A stretch of DNA of 30,330 bases, from the NCBI GenBank assembly GCA_045659265.1, contig JAZOWO010000126.1, forward strand, positions 1 to 30,330, written 5' to 3'. Below the pieces are notes generated by a model, which saw only the letters and a list, made by a program, of their open reading frames with translations, made no database searches and was not told where the DNA came from. Both the position numbers and the translations under genes were made by a program. Below are positions 13,768 to 20,855 of the stretch, piece by piece. Numbering within the stretch: the first letter of the stretch is position 1; every line of letters starts with the position of its first letter. The stretch is from UMGS1649 sp045659265. GTDB lineage: Bacteria; Bacillota; Clostridia; TANB77; CAG-465.

Positions 13768-14961
13768 CTAGTTATCTGTGTAGTTGTCAAAGTAACCACT
13801 GATGTATACAACTGGTGTTCCTTTATCTCCACTTCCTGATGTTAAATCACAAAGTGAGCCAATAAGGTCTGTTAATCTTCTTGGAGTTGTTCCTTGAGAT
13901 TCCATTGAACCAACAAGGTTTTCTTTTTTACTCTTTATGTGAGCTTTTATAGCTTCTTTTAACGCATCACCTTCAAGATGTGCAAAATTATTATCTGCTA
14001 AATACTTTAACTTCACTTCATTTGGAGTACCTGCAAGACCAGGTGTATATCCTGGAGAAACAAGCGGATCTGCTAGTTCCCAAATCTTACCTACAGGATC
14101 TTTAAATGCTCCATCTCCATATACCATTACTTCTACTGTTTTACCTGTTCTTTTATATATTTCCGCTTGAAGTTCAAGTACAAATTCATCACAGTTTCTT
14201 GGAAATAATTTCACCTTTTCTTCTGTTGCTTTGTTAGAACCTAATAAACCGTAATTTTCATTACAGCCACTTCCGTTTATTGGTTCAGTCATTATATCAT
14301 CTAAACCTAAAATAATATTTCCACCATTTTCTTTAAGTATTCTTTTAGTTCTAGCTCTTGTATGAATATCGCAAACAAGAACATCTTTTGTGTAGTTTAA
14401 TATCGTTCTTGGATTGTTTGAGAATATTATTTCCACTTCTGCACCAGATTCTTTTATTAAATTCTCATAGTATTCCACATAATCCATACCTGTAAATTGA
14501 TGTTTTACATATCCAAACAACTCTCTATATTTTTCTAAAGTTAAAACATCAGAATATGGATTAACTCCCTTTTCATCTAACATATCTACTGTTATTAAAT
14601 GATTACCTACTTCATCTGATGGATAACTTAACATTAACACTATCTTTTTAGCACCTTTTGCTATAGCTCTTAGACATATTGCAAAACGATTTCTACTTAA
14701 TATTGGGAATATAACTCCTAAAGTATCTCCTGCAAATTTGTTTCTAATGTCTGTAGCAATTTCTTCTACTGTAGCATAGTTTGCTTGTGCTCTTGCAACT
14801 ATTGCTTCTGTTGCTGCAATAATATCTCTATCTCTAATTTCAAAATTATGAGTCTCTGCAGCTTCTAATACCGAGTCCGCAACGATTTTAACTAAATCGT
14901 CCCCAGCTTTAATAATTGGTGTACGTATACCTCTAGATACTGTACCTACCATTCTTCCCAT
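13768..14961 (-). CDS. Coenzyme F420-0:L-glutamate ligase family protein
   Basis: A 397-residue member of the CofE/FbiB ligase family (PF01996), which in F420 producers adds glutamate to F420-0. Similarity runs from the N-terminal VGTVSRGIRTPIIKAGDDL through DRDIIAATEAIVARA to the NGSGCNENYGLLGSN and VMVYGDGAFKDPVG regions. Clostridia generally lack F420, and no other F420 gene is in the window, so the substrate is probably different. The start at 14961 is preferred because AAGGTAAGGTG lies 6-7 nt upstream; an ATG seven codons earlier has no good site. Monocistronic with a consensus promoter. Confidence 0.82.
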   Translation of the reverse strand: MGRMVGTVSRGIRTPIIKAGDDLVKIVADSVLEAAETHNFEIRDRDIIAATEAIVARAQANYATVEEIATDIRNKFAGDTLGVIFPILSRNRFAICLRAIAKGAKKIVLMLSYPSDEVGNHLITVDMLDEKGVNPYSDVLTLEKYRELFGYVKHQFTGMDYVEYYENLIKESGAEVEIIFSNNPRTILNYTKDVLVCDIHTRARTKRILKENGGNIILGLDDIMTEPINGSGCNENYGLLGSNKATEEKVKLFPRNCDEFVLELQAEIYKRTGKTVEVMVYGDGAFKDPVGKIWELADPLVSPGYTPGLAGTPNEVKLKYLADNNFAHLEGDALKEAIKAHIKSKKENLVGSMESQGTTPRRLTDLIGSLCDLTSGSGDKGTPVVYISGYFDNYTDN

Positions 14962-15000
14962 AAAAAACACCTTACCTTTCATTGTTTCTTATCCACACAA

Positions 15001-15029
15001 ATTATATTCTTTGTTAAAAAGCATGTCAA
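15001..15029 (-). promoter_or_regulatory. Promoter of the F420-ligase-family gene
   Basis: On the minus strand TTGACA (15024-15029), 17-bp spacer, TATAAT (15001-15006): full consensus. Confidence 0.88.
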
Positions 15030-15051
15030 CAAAATATTAAACAAAAACAAT

Positions 15052-15082
15052 AAAAAAAGAAACCAAGATTTCTCTTGATTTC
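15052..15082 (-). terminator. Terminator of the ABC transporter gene
   Basis: A 10-bp stem (15059-15068 with 15073-15082, one G-U) and tetraloop are followed on the minus strand by seven T. Confidence 0.9.
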
Positions 15083-15092
15083 CTTATTTATA

Positions 15093-18000
15093 TTATTCTG
15101 TTCTAAGTGCAATAACTGGGTCTTTCTTACTTGCAAGTTTAGATGGAATTAATCCACCTATAAGTGTAAGAACTACACTAAGTATTACAAGTACTACTCC
15201 ACCTACTGTTGGAAGTACTGCTACTATATTAGGATTGTTTGTAGCCGCATGTATTATTGCATTTGTTGGGAACAACAACAATAATGTTGCGCCAATACCT
15301 ATTAAACCAGCTAGTAATCCAACTATAAATGTTTCTGCATTGAATACTCTAGATATATCTTTCTTAGAAGCACCGATTGCTCTTAATACACCTATTTCTT
15401 TAGTACGTTCAAGTACAGAAATATATGTTATTATTCCTATCATTATTGATGATACAACAAGTGAAATACTTACAAAAGCAATTAATACATAACTTACGCT
15501 ATCTACTATTACTTTTACTGATGACATTAATATTCCAGTTACATCTGTATATTTAATAACTTTCTCGTCATCTTCCTTCTCCATCTTATCGTTATACTCA
15601 TCTACGAATGCTATGAATTTTTCTTTGTTTTCAAAGTTTTCAAAATAGAACTCAATTGTTGTTGGAGCATTCATATCTTGGTAACCTAATGTTATTAAAT
15701 TTGTTGTAGCATTTTGAACTGTAGAAGTTTTTGTCATAGTTTCTATTATGCTTCTTATTTCATCCTCATCCATATCAAATTTAAATGCTGCTGCAATCTT
15801 CTTTTCATCTACTTTGAATGCACTTGCCATTGTTGTTGTAAGCTTTGCCGCTAATTCTCCAACTTTTGTTAAAATTGTTTTTTGCATTGTTGCTTCTGTC
15901 ATTGCTGCACCCATTTGTTTAGCTGCTGTTTGTATTTCTGCTTGTGATACAAATGCAGTTACCATAGGTTCTACCATTTGTGGCATTAGCATTGCTGTGT
16001 AATCTTTTTCAGCATATATATCTACGTTTGGAACTTCTGTTCCAGTAGCCATAACATAACCTTTTAAGAATGCTTTTATCATTGTAGCATATGTCATTTT
16101 GAATGTATCTGATGGAACTACATAATCTTGTTCTAACTTAGATAATATAGTTTTTGCTTCATTTGTTTTGAAGTAATCATCTACAACAGTATCTACTTGA
16201 CTTAGTTTAATCGATACCATAGGCATTCCTGCTGTCTTGTTATTTTCTATATATGTATTTAACACACCTTTTGTTAAATCTGAAAGCGCTGTTGTAAATG
16301 CACTTTCTGCTTTTAATGTATCTACTGTTATAGCATTAGATATTTCAGTTATATATCCAGTAGTCATGTCTGTAATTGTTTTTTCACTTACATTTCCGCC
16401 GAATGCTGAAGCTAACATATCTTTATCTATAGATATCATATCTTGGAAATCCAATCCCATAGTTTCTTCATCATCGTCAAATGCTTTTCCACTAAACACA
16501 TTTATATCACTATCTGCTAATTGTTTTTTTACAATTTCAGATTTAGCTGCTGTTTTAATTACATGTTCTGTAAGCGCTCTAGTATATCCAACACCCGCTA
16601 ACATGCTCATACTTTCGCTAGATTTTGGAGTAACTATACCTACAACTTTTATATTTTCAGATTTATTGTATAAATCTTTAATATACTTTTCATCATTTTC
16701 ACGATTTTCATATATTCCATATTTACTATTGTATTTATACAAATCACTTGAATTTACTAATTTGAATGTTAAATTCATAAGATCGTCATATGTGTATTCT
16801 AATGGTTTAGAGTCATTCTTAACTTCTTTTTGTTGCATTATATCTGCAATCATATCTTCAAGTTCGTCTAAATCTCTTAATCCTAAACCATATAGTAACA
16901 TATCTGAAATTTGATTTGGTTTTGGAAGTATTATTATTACTTCGTTATATTCTTTTGGCCAAGTACCTTTTAATAATTCATATTGTTCTTCTATCATCTC
17001 TTGGTTATCTACAAGCTCGCTAAATACTGTTATACCAGCTGAAGACATCATAGCACCTGCTGATGAATTACCACTTATACTATTCATCAAATTACTTGGA
17101 TTTAATTTAACAATTTCACCAGTAACATCTTTAGTATATACAATTGGTGTTATTCCGTAAGTATATCTAGTGAAAGATACCATCTTATCTACTTCTGTTT
17201 TGTTAGATTCTAAATAGTATTTGAAAGATTTAAGATCATTCGAACCAATTTTAGTAAACATCTCACGTATATTTTGAGATTCCTTTACATTTTCTCCAGT
17301 AGCATCATTTTTTGATGTTGCACCAGTCATAGATAGAAGCATTGATGCTCCATCCGCTGTCTCTGATGTTATTTGGAATGGATACGATGTTAATGTATCT
17401 TCTTGTATCTTATCTATATAGTTTTGGAAACCTGTAGATAAAGATAAAATCATAGCTATACCAATTATACCTATTGAGCCAGCAAATGATGTAAGTATTG
17501 TACGACCTTTCTTAGTAAGCAAATTGTTTAAGCTTAAAGAAAGTGCTGTAAATATTGACATCGAAAGCTTTTTGCTTGCTTTTGCTTTTTGTTTTTCCTC
17601 TTTTTCCACAGTGCTATCAAATGGTTTAGTATCATCTAATAGTTCACCATCACGTATTTTAACTATTCTTGTAGAATATGTTTCAGCAAGTTCTGGGTTA
17701 TGTGTAACCATAATTACAAGTCTATCTTTAGATACTTCTTTTAGTATCTCCATTATTTGTACACTTGTCTTTGTATCTAATGCACCAGTTGGTTCATCTG
17801 CTAGAATTATTTCTGGATTGTTTACAAGCGCTCTTGCAATTGCAACTCTTTGCATTTGTCCACCAGATAATTGATTTGGTCTTTTATGCATTTGATCTCC
17901 AAGGCCAACTAATTCTAATGCTGTAGCAGCTCTTTCACGTCTTGTTTTTTTAGATATTCCACCTATAGTTAATGCTAATTCTACGTTAGATAATACTGTT

Positions 18001-18293
18001 TGGTGTGGTATTAAGTTATAACTTTGGAATACAAAACCGACACTATGGTTTCTATAACTATCCCAATCTCTATCCTTAAATTCTTTAGTAGACTTACCAT
18101 TAATTATTAAATCTCCTTTAGTATATCTATCTAATCCGCCTATAATATTAAGTAACGTCGTCTTACCGCAACCGCTTTGTCCTAATATAGATACAAACTC
18201 AGCTTTTCTAAATTCTATATCTATTCCTTTTAATGCTTCAACCTTGTCGTTTGCAGTAACATATGTTTTTGTTATACCCTTTAACTTTAACAT
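15093..18293 (-). CDS. MacB-like ABC protein: ATPase fused to FtsX-type permease with giant outer domain
   Basis: A 1066-residue fused ABC protein of the MacB/LolD superfamily. The ATPase domain (1-225) has Walker A GQSGCGKT (38-45), Q-loop Gln90, signature LSGGQ (142-146), Walker B IILADE (162-167) and His198. A first helix (about 265-290) is followed by an extracellular region of about 650 residues (roughly 293-945), far larger than the 200-odd residues usual in MacB. Three C-terminal helices with FtsX motifs (VLERTKEIGVLRAIGASKKDI) follow. The family works mechanically in peptide or antibiotic export or envelope processes rather than classic transport. GAAGGAG lies 6 nt before the ATG. It stands alone; no two-component system is adjacent. 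A dyad upstream may be an operator. Confidence 0.92.
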   Translation of the reverse strand: MLKLKGITKTYVTANDKVEALKGIDIEFRKAEFVSILGQSGCGKTTLLNIIGGLDRYTKGDLIINGKSTKEFKDRDWDSYRNHSVGFVFQSYNLIPHQTVLSNVELALTIGGISKKTRRERAATALELVGLGDQMHKRPNQLSGGQMQRVAIARALVNNPEIILADEPTGALDTKTSVQIMEILKEVSKDRLVIMVTHNPELAETYSTRIVKIRDGELLDDTKPFDSTVEKEEKQKAKASKKLSMSIFTALSLSLNNLLTKKGRTILTSFAGSIGIIGIAMILSLSTGFQNYIDKIQEDTLTSYPFQITSETADGASMLLSMTGATSKNDATGENVKESQNIREMFTKIGSNDLKSFKYYLESNKTEVDKMVSFTRYTYGITPIVYTKDVTGEIVKLNPSNLMNSISGNSSAGAMMSSAGITVFSELVDNQEMIEEQYELLKGTWPKEYNEVIIILPKPNQISDMLLYGLGLRDLDELEDMIADIMQQKEVKNDSKPLEYTYDDLMNLTFKLVNSSDLYKYNSKYGIYENRENDEKYIKDLYNKSENIKVVGIVTPKSSESMSMLAGVGYTRALTEHVIKTAAKSEIVKKQLADSDINVFSGKAFDDDEETMGLDFQDMISIDKDMLASAFGGNVSEKTITDMTTGYITEISNAITVDTLKAESAFTTALSDLTKGVLNTYIENNKTAGMPMVSIKLSQVDTVVDDYFKTNEAKTILSKLEQDYVVPSDTFKMTYATMIKAFLKGYVMATGTEVPNVDIYAEKDYTAMLMPQMVEPMVTAFVSQAEIQTAAKQMGAAMTEATMQKTILTKVGELAAKLTTTMASAFKVDEKKIAAAFKFDMDEDEIRSIIETMTKTSTVQNATTNLITLGYQDMNAPTTIEFYFENFENKEKFIAFVDEYNDKMEKEDDEKVIKYTDVTGILMSSVKVIVDSVSYVLIAFVSISLVVSSIMIGIITYISVLERTKEIGVLRAIGASKKDISRVFNAETFIVGLLAGLIGIGATLLLLFPTNAIIHAATNNPNIVAVLPTVGGVVLVILSVVLTLIGGLIPSKLASKKDPVIALRTE

Positions 18294-18324
18294 ATCTTTC
18301 TCCTTCTTTTTATCCTATAAAAAT

Positions 18325-18349
18325 TCTATGTTAAAATATATCACATAGA
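18325..18349. promoter_or_regulatory. Dyad upstream of the ABC gene, possible operator
   Basis: TCTATGT - 11 nt - ACATAGA, a 25-bp inverted repeat 31 bp before the ATG. It overlaps a poor promoter candidate (TATATT within the spacer). The regulator is unknown. Confidence 0.4.
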
Positions 18350-18431
18350 TTTATTTTTGTATACCAAAACCGCAAAAATTCACATAATTTTACAGAATAA
18401 TAATATATCTATCATTTATTTTATTTAAACT

Positions 18432-18462
18432 CAAAAAGAGCAACTTTTAAGTTGCTCTTTTT
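18432..18462 (-). terminator. Terminator of the 18464-19197 gene pair
   Basis: Stem AAAAAGAGCAACT with its complement (18433-18445 and 18450-18462) and a short T/A loop, A/T tracts in the arms. It ends one base before the stop codon. Confidence 0.9.
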
Positions 18463-18463
18463 G

Positions 18464-18811
18464 TTAATCATAATGACTAAAAAATCTTCTGTCTACAGTT
18501 TGAAATTTCTTTTGGCATTGTAAATCATACATAAGTTGTTCTGTATACTTTGCCATGTTAAGACCATGTTCAGGAAAATAGTGATAAAACCAAATTCTAA
18601 GTTCATCGGGTAAAAACACCCAGTCTTCAAGTTCTTCCTTTGTCATAAGCCGTTTTTCAAGCTCAGGTATATACTCATTAAAGAACTTTCTGATCCACTC
18701 AAGCTTTTCTTCAAGCGTCATAGAAGATGAGATTTTATCAAATTCTGTTCTCTTTTCTTCTAATTCTCTTTTCACTTGAATTATATCTAATCTACCCACT
18801 TTTACTTGCAT
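18464..18811 (-). CDS. Unknown 115-residue helical protein
   Basis: A soluble, charged and mostly helical protein (KRELEEKRTEFDKISSSMTL onward) with aromatic-rich stretches (WVFLPDELRIWFYHYFPEH). I do not recognise it. It overlaps the upstream gene by 10 nt (ATGCAAGTAA), so translation is coupled and the two products probably act together. Third positions are richer in C/G than in housekeeping neighbours. Confidence 0.75.
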   Translation of the reverse strand: MQVKVGRLDIIQVKRELEEKRTEFDKISSSMTLEEKLEWIRKFFNEYIPELEKRLMTKEELEDWVFLPDELRIWFYHYFPEHGLNMAKYTEQLMYDLQCQKKFQTVDRRFFSHYD

Positions 18812-19197
18812 TGCTTTTTTCTACCTTTCTTAGTTTTTTCTAAACCGCCTAGTTTAACCATCGCATTTATGTTAGCGATTATATCAAAGAGAGCAGTATA
18901 GGTTATTTCTTCTCCATCATAATCCCCGAGATACTCTCTTAAAGATTCTACTCTTTGAATAAATGGTATATCTAAAAACTCTTCATCTTCATCAAGAACT
19001 AACTCTCTACCAGTGAACAGTTCTTTATATCCATACGATGACTTGAGTACTAAGTAAAACAACGTTACTTTTTTATCGTAAAAGCCTTTGCCATCATCGC
19101 AGCTTGCTTTAAGATTACTAGTTGCAATGTATACATCATCAACTTTTACAGTTAGTTTTTTGGGTTCTTCTCCTTTCCGTTTCTTTTTGAAAAACAT
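18802..19197 (-). CDS. Unknown 131-residue protein with basic ends
   Basis: First gene of a two-gene unit. The N-terminus is basic (MFFKKKRKGEEPKK), the centre is probably beta-rich (VDDVYIATSNLKAS, KVTLFYLVLKSS) with an acidic stretch, and the end is again basic (KTKKGRKKQCK). There is no signal peptide. AAGGAG lies 9 nt before the ATG and the promoter is at 19260-19288. Function unknown; codon style matches the other presumed cassettes. Confidence 0.75.
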   Translation of the reverse strand: MFFKKKRKGEEPKKLTVKVDDVYIATSNLKASCDDGKGFYDKKVTLFYLVLKSSYGYKELFTGRELVLDEDEEFLDIPFIQRVESLREYLGDYDGEEITYTALFDIIANINAMVKLGGLEKTKKGRKKQCK

Positions 19198-19259
19198 AAT
19201 TATATATCTCCTTAAATTTATTTTATTAAAAATTTCGACTTAATTTTTCATGCCCTATT

Positions 19260-19288
19260 ATTATACCACCGTGCAGCCAATTTTGCAA
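19260..19288 (-). promoter_or_regulatory. Promoter of the 18802/18464 gene pair
   Basis: On the minus strand TTGCAA (19283-19288), 17-bp spacer, TATAAT (19260-19265) in the context GTGGTATAAT. Confidence 0.8.
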
Positions 19289-19373
19289 TTTATCTTGTTT
19301 TTAATATTTTTATCCTTTAGATGTAGTATATTTTTTTGCTTAATGATATACTAAATATCAACGGAGGATTAAC

Positions 19374-20378
19374 ATGTTAATAAAAATATTAATACTAATA
19401 CTTTTAATTATAGTAAACGGTATATTTTCTTCAACAGAAATTGCCTTCTTATCTTTAAATAAATATAAACTTAGCAAGGAAGTTAAGAACGGAAATAAAA
19501 AAGCAAAAAAAATTGTAAACCTATTAAACGACTCTAGTACATTCTTATCTGCAATCCAAGTTGCAATAACTTTATCTGGATTTTTAGCAAGCGCATTTGC
19601 TGCAGATAGCTTTGCAAGTGAAATAGCAGAATATGTTCATATTCCATATATTTCAGAAGCAATGCAAACAAACATTTTAATAGTAATAATAACAATTATA
19701 CTTTCATACTTTACACTTGTATTTGGCGAGTTGCTTCCTAAAAAAATAGGTATAGCAAATCCTGAAAAAATAGCGTATAAAATGGTTAATATAATAAACT
19801 TTGTTATAGCAATTTTCAAACCATTTATATTAGTGTTAAAATTATCTACTAACGCTTTAGAAAAGTTATTAAAAATATCTCCTCCTAAAGATGAAATTGA
19901 AGATGAAATAAAAGACACAATTGTAGACTCAAACCTAGAAGAATTAGAAAAGAAGCTGCTACTTAGAGTATTTGAATTTAATGATATAACAATAAAAAAT
20001 ATTATGACTAAAAGAGAAAATGTTGTATACATAGATACATCAGATAGCAACGAAACAATTATCTCTAAAATCAGAGAATCTAAATATACTCGTTTCCCTG
20101 TTATGGAAGGAGAAAAAATCTTAGGTATCATTAATATTAAAGACTTAATACTTGGTAAAGATAAAGAATTTAGTTTGTATAGATATCTAAGAACAGTAAA
20201 AATACTTGATTCAGATACAATAATAGATGATGCATTCCTTATATTAAATGGTGCATATGAAAACATGGCTATTGTAAAAGAGGATAATAAATATATTGGT
20301 ATTGTTACTATAGAAGACATACTTGAAGAAATTGTAGGAAATATATTTGATGAGTATGATGTAAACGAAAAAAACTAA
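19374..20378 (+). CDS. CNNM/CorC (UPF0053, hemolysin-family) membrane protein, short form
   Basis: Predicted membrane protein of the family linked to Mg2+ efflux and homeostasis. A CNNM (DUF21) transmembrane domain (about 1-190) begins with IVNGIFSSTEIAFLSLNKYKL, the typical small-residue/E motif, with helices near 3-22, 58-80, 95-118 and 128-155. A CBS-domain pair spans about 205-325 (MTKRENVVYIDTS; RFPVMEGEKILGIINIKDLI; VTIEDILEEIVGNIFDEYD). It ends at residue 334, right after the CBS pair, so the C-terminal CorC_HlyC domain of typical 420-440-residue members is absent. The stop is clean and followed by a terminator, so this is a natural short form. GGAGG lies 6 nt before the ATG. Confidence 0.92.
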   Translation: MLIKILILILLIIVNGIFSSTEIAFLSLNKYKLSKEVKNGNKKAKKIVNLLNDSSTFLSAIQVAITLSGFLASAFAADSFASEIAEYVHIPYISEAMQTNILIVIITIILSYFTLVFGELLPKKIGIANPEKIAYKMVNIINFVIAIFKPFILVLKLSTNALEKLLKISPPKDEIEDEIKDTIVDSNLEELEKKLLLRVFEFNDITIKNIMTKRENVVYIDTSDSNETIISKIRESKYTRFPVMEGEKILGIINIKDLILGKDKEFSLYRYLRTVKILDSDTIIDDAFLILNGAYENMAIVKEDNKYIGIVTIEDILEEIVGNIFDEYDVNEKN

Positions 20379-20387
20379 CTAAGCAGC

Positions 20388-20413
20388 AAAAAGCACTCTA
20401 TCGAGTGCTTTTT
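20388..20413. terminator. Bidirectional terminator between the CNNM gene and tRNA-Gly
   Basis: Perfect 11-bp stem (20388-20398 with 20403-20413), 4-nt loop, T tracts on both strands. It ends the rightward CNNM gene and the leftward trpS-to-tRNA operon. Confidence 0.93.
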
Positions 20414-20433
20414 ATTTATATTTATTATTGTAT

Positions 20434-20507
20434 TGGAGCGAGATGTGGGAATCGAACCCACGCCAAAAGATCGGAAGCCTTGTATTCTACCACTAAACTA
20501 ATCCCGC
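20434..20507 (-). tRNA. tRNA-Gly (TCC anticodon), with imperfect anticodon stem
   Basis: On the minus strand the acceptor stem GCGGGAT pairs with ATCTCGC (one G-U), with a Gly-like D-arm (GTTTAGTGGTAGAAT), T-arm GTGGG-TTCGATT-CCCAC, discriminator T and encoded CCA. The anticodon loop is CTTCCGA, giving TCC. The anticodon stem CAAGG / TCTTT has one C-U mismatch and one G-U, and position 37 is G, so it may score below average. It is the last element of the trpS operon. Its first nine nucleotides are part of the 41-bp palindrome at 20499-20539. Confidence 0.85.
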
Positions 20508-20539
20508 TTACGATAAAAATTTTACCATAAGCGGGATTA
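20499..20539 (-). repeat. 41-bp palindrome covering the tRNA-Gly 5' end and leader
   Basis: 20-bp arms (20499-20518 and 20520-20539) around a single base. The two arm differences give G-U pairs in the minus-strand (transcribed) RNA but A-C mismatches in the opposite strand. The 3' arm contains nucleotides 1-9 of tRNA-Gly. Confidence 0.9.
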
Positions 20540-20559
20540 AATTTCAATTATTTATTTAA

Positions 20560-20814
20560 TTAAAAAAACATAAAATATGCAATTAAACCTAGAATTCCTG
20601 GTATTCCCAGTATTCCAACTATTGCCGCTGTTATAAAGTTTACTGGAATTGTAAATCCAACTAACATTAATCCAAAATGATTAAATATAAATAATATTAC
20701 TAAACCTACAGCTGCGTTTATTAATAATTTAAATATCCATTTAATTGGACATAATAACAATCTAACTATTATTATTAAAGCTATTACTCCACCAATTGCT
20801 CCTAATATTTCCAT
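20560..20814 (-). CDS. BofA-like pro-sigma-K processing inhibitor family protein
   Basis: An 84-residue integral membrane protein of the BofA family (PF07441). In Bacillus BofA holds the SpoIVFB protease inactive during sporulation. The C-terminal half is characteristic: INAAVGLVILFIFNHFG, TIPVNFITAAIVGILGIPG. Two to three hydrophobic segments fill almost the whole protein. AAGGAGG lies 7 nt before the ATG. It is 41 nt downstream of obgE, with tRNA-Gly following 52 nt later, all in one operon. Presence fits a spore-former or a lineage descended from one; other sporulation genes are not in view. Confidence 0.85.
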   Translation of the reverse strand: MEILGAIGGVIALIIIVRLLLCPIKWIFKLLINAAVGLVILFIFNHFGLMLVGFTIPVNFITAAIVGILGIPGILGLIAYFMFF

Positions 20815-20855
20815 CTTAATTCCTCCTTGTACAATCTATTCTTTTTTTGTACATA

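Noticed and set aside
16237..16914. Rightward 225-codon open frame
   Set aside because: It lies wholly antisense to the ABC protein gene; it is Ser/Ile/Val-rich as expected for the reverse of AT-rich coding DNA.
19637..20320. Leftward 227-codon open frame
   Set aside because: Antisense to the CNNM/CorC gene, which has clear domains and its own ribosome binding site.
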